Assembly: GCA_007122505.1 (NCBI GenBank)
Contig: SKTQ01000013.1
Span: 1-10,539, forward strand
Direction: 5' to 3'
Length of the DNA: 10,539 nt
Source of the DNA: Bacteroidales bacterium
GTDB taxonomy: Bacteria > Bacteroidota > Bacteroidia > Bacteroidales > UBA7960
The notes under the pieces are model-generated. The model searched no databases. It was given only the letters and a program-made list of their open reading frames with translations, and was not told the origin of the DNA. Positions 1 through 5,578 of this stretch are shown here, one piece after another (positions within the stretch are counted from its first letter, which is position 1; every line of letters begins with the position of its first letter). The translations under genes and the position numbers were made by a program.

Positions 1-84
1 CAACCTGAGCCCGTACACATGCTGCCCGACACCATCCAGGTAAGAGAAAACTGGGACATCGAACGCCCATGGGTTATCCGATAA
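1..84 (+). CDS. C-terminal end of an unidentified protein (partial)
   Basis: The first reading frame is open from base 1 and ends at TAA 82-84. It gives 27 residues that finish in ENWDIERPWVIR. The stop is followed directly by an A-run and a hairpin, which fits the end of a gene. Codon use is unremarkable for the G+C-rich part of the window. The fragment is too short to assign to a family. It is convergent with the small secreted-protein gene that ends at 180. The alternative, a chance open frame, cannot be excluded because only 84 bases are visible. Confidence 0.55.
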   Translation, partial: QPEPVHMLPDTIQVRENWDIERPWVIR

Positions 85-114
85 AAAACCCGGCCTGCCT
101 TTCGACAGACCGGG
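83..114 (-). terminator. Rho-independent terminator of the small secreted-protein gene
   Basis: Arms 89-97 (CCCGGCCTG) and 106-114 (CAGACCGGG) enclose an 8-nt loop. Read on the minus strand, the one imperfect pair becomes a G-U wobble, so all nine positions pair, and the stem is followed by six T residues (complement of 83-88). On the plus strand the same position is a C-A mismatch and no T-run follows. The terminator therefore serves the minus-strand gene that ends at 180, with a 65-nt 3' untranslated stretch. It may also weakly stop the gene ending at 84. Confidence 0.75.
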
Positions 115-179
115 AAACCAAAACAACTAATTACAGGATTATGAAAAGACTTATGAAAATAGGCGACGGAAGCGGCTGA

Positions 180-461
180 TTATTTGATTCGGTTGAAAAT
201 TTCTGAAATCTCCGCGGGAATTTCATCTTCCTTCTCGGGCTTCATCAGAGGTGTAATGTCGAATATACGGCTGGCAGCGTGGCCATTGAATTCGGCACCA
301 AGATCAAACGGAGCAGGTTCTTCTTTTTCTTCTGTAATGCTCATGGTAAAGGTGCGACCCAAAGCATCGCGAAATGAAAGTGTACGTTGCTTGGAACCGG
401 CAGTTACAAAAGTTGCAGTGAAAAGGATCAGGGCGGCGGTGATGAGGATTCTTGTTTTCAT
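180..461 (-). CDS. small secreted protein of unknown function (93 aa)
   Basis: The protein begins with a clear Sec signal peptide: MKTR, then a hydrophobic run ILITAALILFTATFV, then a VTA|G cleavage site near residue 21. The mature part is about 72 residues, polar and acid-rich (EEKEEPAPFD near 44-53, KPEKEDEIPAEI near 74-85), with no cysteine. It is probably periplasmic or exported. I do not recognise the family. The ATG at 459-461 is the only sensible start because it places the signal peptide at the N-terminus; no Shine-Dalgarno is seen, as usual in Bacteroidota. A strong hairpin terminator follows. It is divergent from the permease at 988 and shares the upstream region that holds sigma-54-like signals, so co-regulation with the permease is a reasonable inference. 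Confidence 0.7.
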   Translation of the reverse strand: MKTRILITAALILFTATFVTAGSKQRTLSFRDALGRTFTMSITEEKEEPAPFDLGAEFNGHAASRIFDITPLMKPEKEDEIPAEISEIFNRIK

Positions 462-517
462 GTTTCAGAGGGTTTTATTTGTTCATGTTTGTTTTTGTCA
501 GCTTCACCCAATGTTTA

Positions 518-533
518 TCCAACAACGTGCCAA
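518..533 (-). promoter_or_regulatory. partial sigma-54-like promoter facing the secreted-protein gene
   Basis: On the minus strand the block TTGGCACG (complement of 526-533) matches the -24 consensus at all eight positions. Ten bases after its GG comes GA where the consensus has GC, so the -12 half is imperfect. The predicted transcription start would be near 506, about 45 nt upstream of the ATG at 461. The tandem dyads at 598-634 would lie roughly 90-130 bp upstream, a usual enhancer distance. The broken -12 element keeps confidence low. Confidence 0.35.
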
Positions 534-597
534 ATGTTATTAAAGCTTGATATTCTGTGTTTTATGTCTGGCGATGGTTGTTTAACATACCGGAACA

Positions 598-634
598 TGT
601 CCGCCAACGTACACTTTGTATTCGTTAACGGACG
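598..634. promoter_or_regulatory. tandem dyads, candidate enhancer (UAS) for an NtrC-type activator
   Basis: Two dyads share the form TGTCCG-N4-CGGACA. Site 1 (598-613) reads TGTCCG CCAA CGTACA. Site 2 (619-634) reads TATTCG TTAA CGGACG. Their centres are 21 bp apart, about two helical turns, which puts both on the same face of the helix. The outer parts also form an 11-bp imperfect inverted repeat (599-609 with 623-633, 9 of 11 paired). They lie about 185-205 bp upstream of the start predicted from the sigma-54-like element at 785-800. Tandem dyads at this distance are typical binding sites of bacterial enhancer-binding proteins; the activator itself is not in the window. Confidence 0.5.
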
Positions 635-784
635 CTTCTGTAACAAAAGCTGCTAAACGGTAAATTTCCCGGCCAGATGATCCGGAAAGCCTGTATGCCG
701 GTATCCGCCGATTGAATAACTTGCAGAACATAAAAGACCAGGTTCGGGGCAACGCCATTATTTATTCATTAATTTTGGGAATCG

Positions 785-800
785 TGGTACCTGAACTGCC
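785..800 (+). promoter_or_regulatory. sigma-54-like -24/-12 promoter of the permease gene
   Basis: TGGTAC at 785-790 and TGC at 797-799 place the invariant GG (786-787) and GC (798-799) exactly 10 bases apart, as sigma-54 holoenzyme requires. Outside these, T, A, C and the T before GC also agree with TGGCAC-N5-TTGC; the mismatches are at the C after GG and the first T of TTGC. The predicted start is near 811, leaving a 5' untranslated region of about 175 nt before ATG 988. The tandem dyads at 598-634 give the expected upstream enhancer. Confidence 0.5.
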
Positions 801-987
801 AAATGTTAGCTGACAGGGAAAGCAGATGTCCATGAACGTACATAATTCAGGAAAAAAAAGCCGGAATGCCCGAAAAAGAAATCTGGTCATTGTGTAACAC
901 ATTAAAAACATGAATCTTGTACTGTGTGGTATATGATTTGGGATTCATTTATTGAAGATCATGTGATCTTTTTGAATATTGCGCTTT

Positions 988-3405
988 ATGCTTAAGAACT
1001 TTTTTCTTGTTGCCATCAGGAACTTTGTTCGTCAACGGCTGAGTACGCTGATCAACATTTTCGGGCTTGCCATCGGTTTGTGCTGCAGCATGTTTATTGG
1101 CATGTATGCGATTGATGAATTCGGCTACGACCGTTTTCACGAAAATGCGGATCGGATATACCGTTTCAATAACCGGCTTGGTGCCTATAACGAACTGATT
1201 CCCCTTGGCCCCTATTTGCTTGACAGCCATATCAGGGGAAATGTTCCCGGCATGGAAGACATAACACGCATAAGGCCGGGCGATGTGATGCACCTATGGA
1301 TGACCGACAAAGAACAGATCCACGTAGGTGAAGATATCATGCTGGTTGACACGAACTTTTTCTCCTTTTTTTCTTTCCCGCTCATTGAAGGTCAGGCCCA
1401 CCAGGTATTGGAAGACCCCGGCAGCATGGTTATTTCCCGCTCTGCCGCAAAAAAACTGTTCGGAGATAATGATCCTGTTGGACATACCTTGTACCTGCTG
1501 GGTGAGCATCCGGTTCATATTACCGGTGTAATGGAAGATTTTCCGCGCCAAAGCCACTTTTCCGCTTCATACATTATCAACCATGAAATCTCCAGGCGTT
1601 TCTTGCCGGATTTTATCTTTAACCATTGGGGAAGCTTCGGGTATTATTATTACGTGCTTTTGGAACAAGATGCTGAACCGGGGCAGGTGACAGAAACAAT
1701 CAACATGATTTTTCAGGAGGCCGCCGAAACCATGTCAGCAGAAACGGTTTTTGGTCTGCAGCCCCTGCTTGACATACGTCTTCGATCGGAACGCATCGCC
1801 TGGGACATCAGCACACATGGCAATTATAGCCTGTTGATGGGGTTGATTGCCATTGCCGTCATTATCCTTCTGATTGCATCTGTTAATTATGTCAATCTAT
1901 ATACGGCCCAGTCGGCCGGCAGAAAAAAGGAAGTAGGGGTCAGGAAGGTGATGGGGGCCACGCATAGGCAGATATTCTGGCAGAGCATGGTGGAATCACT
2001 GGTAACGGTTCTTGTCTCTTTTCTTGTCGCCATGGTGCTTGTGGAGATATTGACCCCGCTTGTTCAGCAACTGAGTGGCAAGCCCCTGCATATTACCATG
2101 CTTTTTTCCCGCCATGCACTGCTTTGGTTGATGCTGGTGCTGACAGTGGTGACATTTTTGGCCGGATTTTATCCTGCCTTTGTCCTTGGGCGTTTCCAAC
2201 CGGCCAGCATTTTGCGCGGCGGACAAGCGGGGCTGGGTGTCACCGGACGGCACGGTCAATTTATCAACCTTCGGGTGCGACAAGCCCTCATTGTTTTTCA
2301 GTTTTTCTGCACTACCGCGCTGATCATCATCAGCCTTTCGGTAAACCGCCAGCTTAATTACATGCTCTCGGCCGACCCGGGCTATACTTCCGGCGACCTG
2401 ATCCTGGTGCATAATCCGCAAATTGAAGGGCAGGCAGACCGGTTTTACCGTCTCAAAAACGAAATGGAGCAATTTCACGCCATTGAGGTGGTAAGTGCAG
2501 GCATGAGCATTCCGACCGAACGCGTGGGCAACTTTACCAACCTCATGATTGCAGGAGAAGACAATGAGATTCGGTGTGGCCACATCAATGTTCATGAAGG
2601 TTATTTTCAGGCAATCGGTGCCCGGTTGCTGGCAGGCAGGTTCTTTGATTCCGGATATGGCACCGAGCAGGAGAACCTGGTCATCAGCCGTTCAGCAGCA
2701 ACCGCCCTTGGATATCAGCAGCCGGAAGATATCATCGGCAAAGAAGCGCTCACTCCCTTTAGCGAAAACAACTTTCGGATTATCGGGGTAATTGAAGATA
2801 TTCACTATTATTCCCTGCATGAAATTGTCATCCCTTTGATGTTCACCACCGGTGATTATCAGCCCTCATACGGCAACATACTGGTAAGATCTGGCCGGGG
2901 GCAGCTGCAGCAAGCCATCAAAGATGCAGAGAGCGTGTGGGATAGGGAGCATCTTGATTATCCATTTGATTTTACGATTATTGAAGAAAAAGGCAAAGCC
3001 CTTTACATCAGGGAGGAGCAAACACGACAACTGCTGCATGCCTTCATGGTGATTGCCATCATCATCTCGTTGCTCGGGTTGTTTGCCCTGGCGTCCTATG
3101 TGATGGTGTCGCGCACGCGGGAGATTGCCGTCAGAAAGGTATTTGGTGCCGGCAACAAGCAGATCCTGACCATGTTTGCCAACGAATTCAGTTTGCTGAT
3201 CATGATCAGCGCACTGCTTGCCTGGCCGGCAGCCTGGTTGGTAACAACCCATTGGTTAGACAATTTCGCTTACCGTTTGGATATCCATTACGGATATTTC
3301 TTCCTGGCAACAGCCATATCGCTCGTGGCATCATGGATAACCATTTCGTACCACAGCTTCAGAGCCGCAAAAACCAATGCAGCCAATGCGTTGAAGTATG
3401 AGTAG
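988..3405 (+). CDS. ABC transporter permease, MacB/FtsX type, duplicated core (805 aa)
   Basis: This is an inner-membrane permease of the large Bacteroidota MacB-like family, which moves substrates or transmits force across the envelope when paired with an ATPase. The sequence shows MLKNFF..AIRNF, then TM1 in the 'INIFGLAIGL' block (about 22-45) and a periplasmic MacB_PCD-like domain (about 46-275). A first FtsX block follows (TM at about 280-300, cytoplasmic 'EVGVRKVMGA' near 312-321). A second half starts near 429 (RVRQALIVFQFF), with its own periplasmic domain and a second FtsX block ('EIAVRKVFGAG' near 712-722) and ends in ANALKYE. Length is normal for the family (about 780-810). I chose ATG 988 over the in-frame TTG at 979 because family members begin MLKN. 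No ATPase or membrane-fusion partner is adjacent; such solo permeases are common in this phylum. Substrate unknown. Upstream signals suggest sigma-54 control. Confidence 0.9.
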   Translation: MLKNFFLVAIRNFVRQRLSTLINIFGLAIGLCCSMFIGMYAIDEFGYDRFHENADRIYRFNNRLGAYNELIPLGPYLLDSHIRGNVPGMEDITRIRPGDVMHLWMTDKEQIHVGEDIMLVDTNFFSFFSFPLIEGQAHQVLEDPGSMVISRSAAKKLFGDNDPVGHTLYLLGEHPVHITGVMEDFPRQSHFSASYIINHEISRRFLPDFIFNHWGSFGYYYYVLLEQDAEPGQVTETINMIFQEAAETMSAETVFGLQPLLDIRLRSERIAWDISTHGNYSLLMGLIAIAVIILLIASVNYVNLYTAQSAGRKKEVGVRKVMGATHRQIFWQSMVESLVTVLVSFLVAMVLVEILTPLVQQLSGKPLHITMLFSRHALLWLMLVLTVVTFLAGFYPAFVLGRFQPASILRGGQAGLGVTGRHGQFINLRVRQALIVFQFFCTTALIIISLSVNRQLNYMLSADPGYTSGDLILVHNPQIEGQADRFYRLKNEMEQFHAIEVVSAGMSIPTERVGNFTNLMIAGEDNEIRCGHINVHEGYFQAIGARLLAGRFFDSGYGTEQENLVISRSAATALGYQQPEDIIGKEALTPFSENNFRIIGVIEDIHYYSLHEIVIPLMFTTGDYQPSYGNILVRSGRGQLQQAIKDAESVWDREHLDYPFDFTIIEEKGKALYIREEQTRQLLHAFMVIAIIISLLGLFALASYVMVSRTREIAVRKVFGAGNKQILTMFANEFSLLIMISALLAWPAAWLVTTHWLDNFAYRLDIHYGYFFLATAISLVASWITISYHSFRAAKTNAANALKYE

Positions 3406-3416
3406 GGGGTTTGATT

Positions 3417-3436
3417 ATACGAAATCCCGTTCGTAT
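3417..3436. repeat. inverted repeat downstream of the permease gene
   Basis: ATACGAA (3417-3423) and TTCGTAT (3430-3436) are perfect 7-bp arms around ATCCCG. The hairpin sits 11 nt after the permease stop but no T-run follows on either strand, so it is not a classic intrinsic terminator. It may mark the end of the permease transcript or protect the 3' end. It also lies close to the point where the sequence becomes more A+T-rich. Confidence 0.4.
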
Positions 3437-3771
3437 GCAAAAATAGCAGCTACTTTTTGAAAAGACGGCAGCAGAGCGGTATCTTGTTTGGGCATGACAT
3501 GGCTATTCACAAAAGCCAAACGTTATGAGGGTATTCCAGGCCTATCTCAGGAGATGAACATGTGGTTAATAATCTTATAATTAAAAAAAACTGTCCAAAG
3601 GGCCTGACTATTACAAATAGACGAAATGGACACAGTGTTATTAAAGTACTACGGTTGCACCGGGGAGTAGTTGGATTTTTTATCATGAATTATCATATCA
3701 ATTATCGTATGGGGGACCTGCTGGAGAAAAGAGAGGTTGATGAGTGAAATGTGTATAATGGCAGTAAAAGT

Positions 3772-3788
3772 GGCTGGAGTCTCTAACC
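3772..3788 (+). repeat. palindromic element copy A (degenerate left arm)
   Basis: It reads GGCTGG-AGTCT-CTAACC and is followed by GG. The right arm is identical to the other copies; the left arm differs at two of six positions from GGTTAG. Its centre is 118 bp from that of copy B. Confidence 0.6.
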
Positions 3789-3807
3789 GGTTTGAAGAAG
3801 ATAACAA

Positions 3808-3978
3808 ATGGTTGAAATAACTATGACGCTGAAAAAGAAAGTGTTGATGGTTTTTGTGTGGTTTATATTAGTGAAACAGGTAGTGATTTGGTTAGAGGTA
3901 CTAACCGGAGGGGAGATAAAGTTTTATGCCGATATGAGTCATGTTGTTCATCAACATAACTTGGGTGCTTATTATTGA
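3808..3978 (+). CDS. doubtful small membrane peptide (56 aa)
   Basis: ATG 3808 to TGA 3976-3978 encodes 56 residues; a second in-frame ATG lies at 3823. The peptide has a basic stretch (TLKKK) followed by a strongly hydrophobic run (VLMVFVWFILVKQVVIWLEVL) that could span a membrane once, then a polar tail rich in His and Tyr. Palindrome copy B lies inside the frame (encoding WLEVLTG). Small hydrophobic peptides beside defence modules can be toxins or membrane effectors, but here that is inference only. Against it, an open frame of this size is common by chance in A+T-rich DNA, and U-rich codons give hydrophobic residues by default. I do not recognise a family. Confidence 0.22.
   Translation: MVEITMTLKKKVLMVFVWFILVKQVVIWLEVLTGGEIKFYADMSHVVHQHNLGAYY
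3890..3906 (+). repeat. palindromic element copy B
   Basis: It reads GGTTAG-AGGTA-CTAACC, flanked by TTT on the left and GG on the right. The two 6-bp arms are perfectly complementary. It has the same flank polarity as copies A and D. Confidence 0.8.
3941..3957. repeat. inverted repeat between palindrome copies B and C
   Basis: ATGTTG (3941-3946) and CAACAT (3952-3957) flank TTCAT. The geometry (6-5-6) equals that of the GGTTAG elements, but the arm sequence is different. It lies almost exactly midway between copies B and C. It may be chance or a second binding site. Confidence 0.35.
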
Positions 3979-3995
3979 GTGAATTGTTTAACCCC

Positions 3996-4012
3996 GGTTA
4001 GAGACGCTAACC
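3996..4012 (-). repeat. palindromic element copy C (inverted)
   Basis: It reads GGTTAG-AGACG-CTAACC on the plus strand. Its flanks are CC on the left and AAA on the right, so relative to copies B and D it is reversed: on the minus strand it starts TTTGGTTAG and ends CTAACCGG. The perfect arms and shared flanks show these are copies of one asymmetric element and not random palindromes. Confidence 0.8.
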
Positions 4013-4028
4013 AAATTTGTGGTGATGA

Positions 4029-4064
4029 ATGGTTTGAGGATAAGATTATGGTTTGAGGATAAGA
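4029..4064 (+). repeat. tandem direct repeat, 17-bp unit, period 19
   Basis: ATGGTTTGAGGATAAGA occurs at 4029-4045 and again, identical, at 4048-4064, separated by TT. It lies just upstream of the operon promoter. It could be paired binding sites on nearly the same helical face or a recent slippage duplication. Confidence 0.75.
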
Positions 4065-4075
4065 CAGTAATGAAC

Positions 4076-4096
4076 CTATTTGTAATTTACAAATAG
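4076..4096. promoter_or_regulatory. perfect 10-1-10 palindrome over the -33 box, candidate operator
   Basis: CTATTTGTAA (4076-4085) and TTACAAATAG (4087-4096) are perfectly complementary around a single T. The left arm contains the TTTG used as the -33 box. A symmetrical site of this length at a promoter is typical of a dimeric repressor or activator. No separate regulator gene is adjacent, so one of the operon's own products (the DUF1016-type domain) is a possible binder. Confidence 0.55.
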
Positions 4097-4113
4097 TTAT
4101 TTTATTAATTTTG
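4079..4113 (+). promoter_or_regulatory. Bacteroidota-type promoter of the ATPase/TOPRIM operon
   Basis: TTTG at 4079-4082 and TAATTTTG at 4106-4113 match the -33 TTTG and -7 TAnnTTTG boxes of the primary sigma factor of this phylum. The 23-nt spacing is at the long end of the accepted range. Transcription would start near 4119, inside palindrome copy D, about 40 nt before ATG 4160. The -7 TTTG shares its last base with the left arm of that palindrome. Confidence 0.55.
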
Positions 4114-4129
4114 GTTAGAGATACTAACC
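4113..4129 (+). repeat. palindromic element copy D, over the transcription start
   Basis: It reads GGTTAG-AGATA-CTAACC with TTT on the left and GG on the right. It overlaps the end of the -7 box and the expected start site, so a protein bound here would block transcription of the operon. Confidence 0.8.
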
Positions 4130-4140
4130 GGTATTAAAGA

Positions 4141-4153
4141 AACCTTAAAGGTT
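4141..4153. promoter_or_regulatory. palindrome just upstream of the ATPase start codon
   Basis: AACCTT and AAGGTT flank a single A, giving a perfect 13-nt palindrome that ends 6 nt before ATG 4160. It contains AAAGG, the only Shine-Dalgarno-like bases here, so a hairpin or bound protein could limit initiation. The stem is short and its role uncertain. Confidence 0.35.
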
Positions 4154-4159
4154 GTAATC

Positions 4160-5578
4160 ATGATCCGAGCGACAGCAGAGAAAAAATATCAGCAAATTAT
4201 TGAAAAGTTAATAAAGCTGATTGAAAACTCAACGATTAGTCTTGTTGAGAGAAATTATGAAATAGGTAAAATAATCAAGAGTAGTCAGAAAGAATTCCGG
4301 GGACAAATGCTGATAGAGACGCTTTCAAAAGATCTTAACAAAAGGTATAAAGAAGGCTATTCTGTTGCCTCGCTACGTAATATGCAAAATTTTTACAAAA
4401 AATTCAGAAATTACAAAGAATTATATGAGCATGCTAAAAAACTTGATTGGACAAAGAATCTTTTACTATTAAAAATTGGAGACATTAAGGATACAGAATA
4501 TTATCTAAAATCAGCTCTTCGTCAAAACTGGCCGAAAAGCAAGCTCGAAAAAAATATCAATGAAGAAACATTTGATGCCTATATTGAAAACGTTGAATCT
4601 GAGAACTATAAAGTTAAAATCAACAATCTGGCAATACGTAATTATAAATCACTTGTAAATATCAGGTTGCAGAACCCCTCAAATTTTTTGGTATTTGCCG
4701 GTCCCAATTCCAGCGGTAAATCCAATGTATTTGAAGCTGTGGATTTTTTGATCCAATCACTAAAAATTAGAGGCAAGGAGGTTTTTGATCTTTTCGGGGG
4801 CGAAAAGCACGTAATAAACTTTGCACACCAGGCTGAAGGTAACAATGACTTTAGTATTTCAGTTGAATGCGATGATGACATTACATTTTCCTTGGTGTAT
4901 GATGGAAAAATGTTGCAAAAAAATGAACCGGTAAGTGAAAAAGTCAGGCAGCGATACATAGATTCGTTTTCGCGTATTTACCTGGGAGGAGGAAAAAACA
5001 AAATTCAAGGATTACACTCAGGAGACAAACTTGCTTTTGATGCTTCGAATCTGAGCTTTATCTTAAAGAACATCATAAAGAATGATGAGAAAAAAGAAGA
5101 CATCATTGACTATCTTCAATTATTTGTGCCAGGGTTGAAAGATATTGATGTGAAACCCGATCCTTTTTCAGGTGAGGAAGAGATTGTTCTTTTTGAAAAA
5201 GATAGCAAACGACCTTTTAAAGGGAAACTGATATCCGACGGCACCTATCATATCATCGCGTTACTTGCTTTGTTGTATCAATCAGACGAACAGCAGTTCC
5301 TGTGTATCGAAGAGCCGGAAAACGGATTAAACCCCAAAATCACCGAACAATTTGTTAAACTATTTAAAGAAATATGCAGGACTGAGAATCACTATATTTG
5401 GCTAATTACTCATTCACAAACACTTGTCTCTTTCCTAAAACCAAGCGAACTGGTCATCGTTGATAAAATAAATGGCAATACCGCACTGAAACAGTTTGAT
5501 GACAATGACTTTAATGAGCAAATTACAATGGATGAAGCATGGTTGAACAACATCCTTGAAGGAGGATTGCCATGGTAG
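4160..5578 (+). CDS. DUF1016 (YhcG N-terminal)-AAA ATPase fusion, putative defence protein
   Basis: Residues about 10-135 match the YhcG/DUF1016 N-terminal region: ERNYEIGK (30-37), LSKDLNKRYKEGYSVASLRNM (55-75), LDWTKNLLLLKI (95-106) and NWPKSKLEKNI (123-133). In YhcG a PD-(D/E)XK nuclease follows; here residues from about 152 form an OLD/RecF-like AAA_21 ATPase instead. It has INNLAIRNYKSL at the start, Walker A GPNSSGKS (181-188, K187), an ABC-like signature SDGT (359-362), Walker B FLCIEEPENGL (380-390, E384/E385) and an H-loop THS (417-419). All motifs are intact at 472 aa. Its stop overlaps the next gene by 7 nt, so the two proteins are translationally coupled and probably form a complex. 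The likely role is sensing or clamping foreign DNA for a TOPRIM-like effector; that is inferred from OLD, Gabija and PARIS logic. Base composition suggests horizontal transfer. Confidence 0.85.
   Translation: MIRATAEKKYQQIIEKLIKLIENSTISLVERNYEIGKIIKSSQKEFRGQMLIETLSKDLNKRYKEGYSVASLRNMQNFYKKFRNYKELYEHAKKLDWTKNLLLLKIGDIKDTEYYLKSALRQNWPKSKLEKNINEETFDAYIENVESENYKVKINNLAIRNYKSLVNIRLQNPSNFLVFAGPNSSGKSNVFEAVDFLIQSLKIRGKEVFDLFGGEKHVINFAHQAEGNNDFSISVECDDDITFSLVYDGKMLQKNEPVSEKVRQRYIDSFSRIYLGGGKNKIQGLHSGDKLAFDASNLSFILKNIIKNDEKKEDIIDYLQLFVPGLKDIDVKPDPFSGEEEIVLFEKDSKRPFKGKLISDGTYHIIALLALLYQSDEQQFLCIEEPENGLNPKITEQFVKLFKEICRTENHYIWLITHSQTLVSFLKPSELVIVDKINGNTALKQFDDNDFNEQITMDEAWLNNILEGGLPW

Larger units (their letters stand above)
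3437..4075. other. A+T-rich region without a convincing large gene
   Basis: The stretch holds several palindromes and a tandem repeat, listed separately, and only short open frames. One (3562-3747, GTG start) and an overlapping 26-codon frame (3740-3820) have no recognisable features and are judged non-coding. A 56-codon frame at 3808-3978 is listed separately with low confidence. No tRNA-like or rRNA-like structure was seen. The stretch reads as the regulatory or scarred leader of the inserted module that follows. Confidence 0.5.

Noticed and set aside
949..1557. minus-strand frames over the start of the permease
   Set aside because: They are antisense to the conserved N-terminal region of the permease, and one would run through the permease start.
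1996..2595. 199-codon minus-strand frame inside the permease gene
   Set aside because: It lies fully antisense to a clearly real gene, is rich in His, Gln and Lys as expected of an antisense shadow, and has no domain.
3417..3436. intrinsic terminator for the permease gene
   Set aside because: The hairpin is real but A+T-rich and no T-run follows, so it is listed only as an inverted repeat.
3562..3747. 61-codon plus-strand frame with GTG start
   Set aside because: It has no ATG, no recognisable motif and no upstream signal, and it lies in A+T-rich DNA where such frames arise by chance.
3772..4131. CRISPR array as an explanation for the repeated palindromes
   Set aside because: Only four copies, one inverted and one degenerate, with roughly 90-100 bp between them and no cas genes; the geometry does not fit a CRISPR array.
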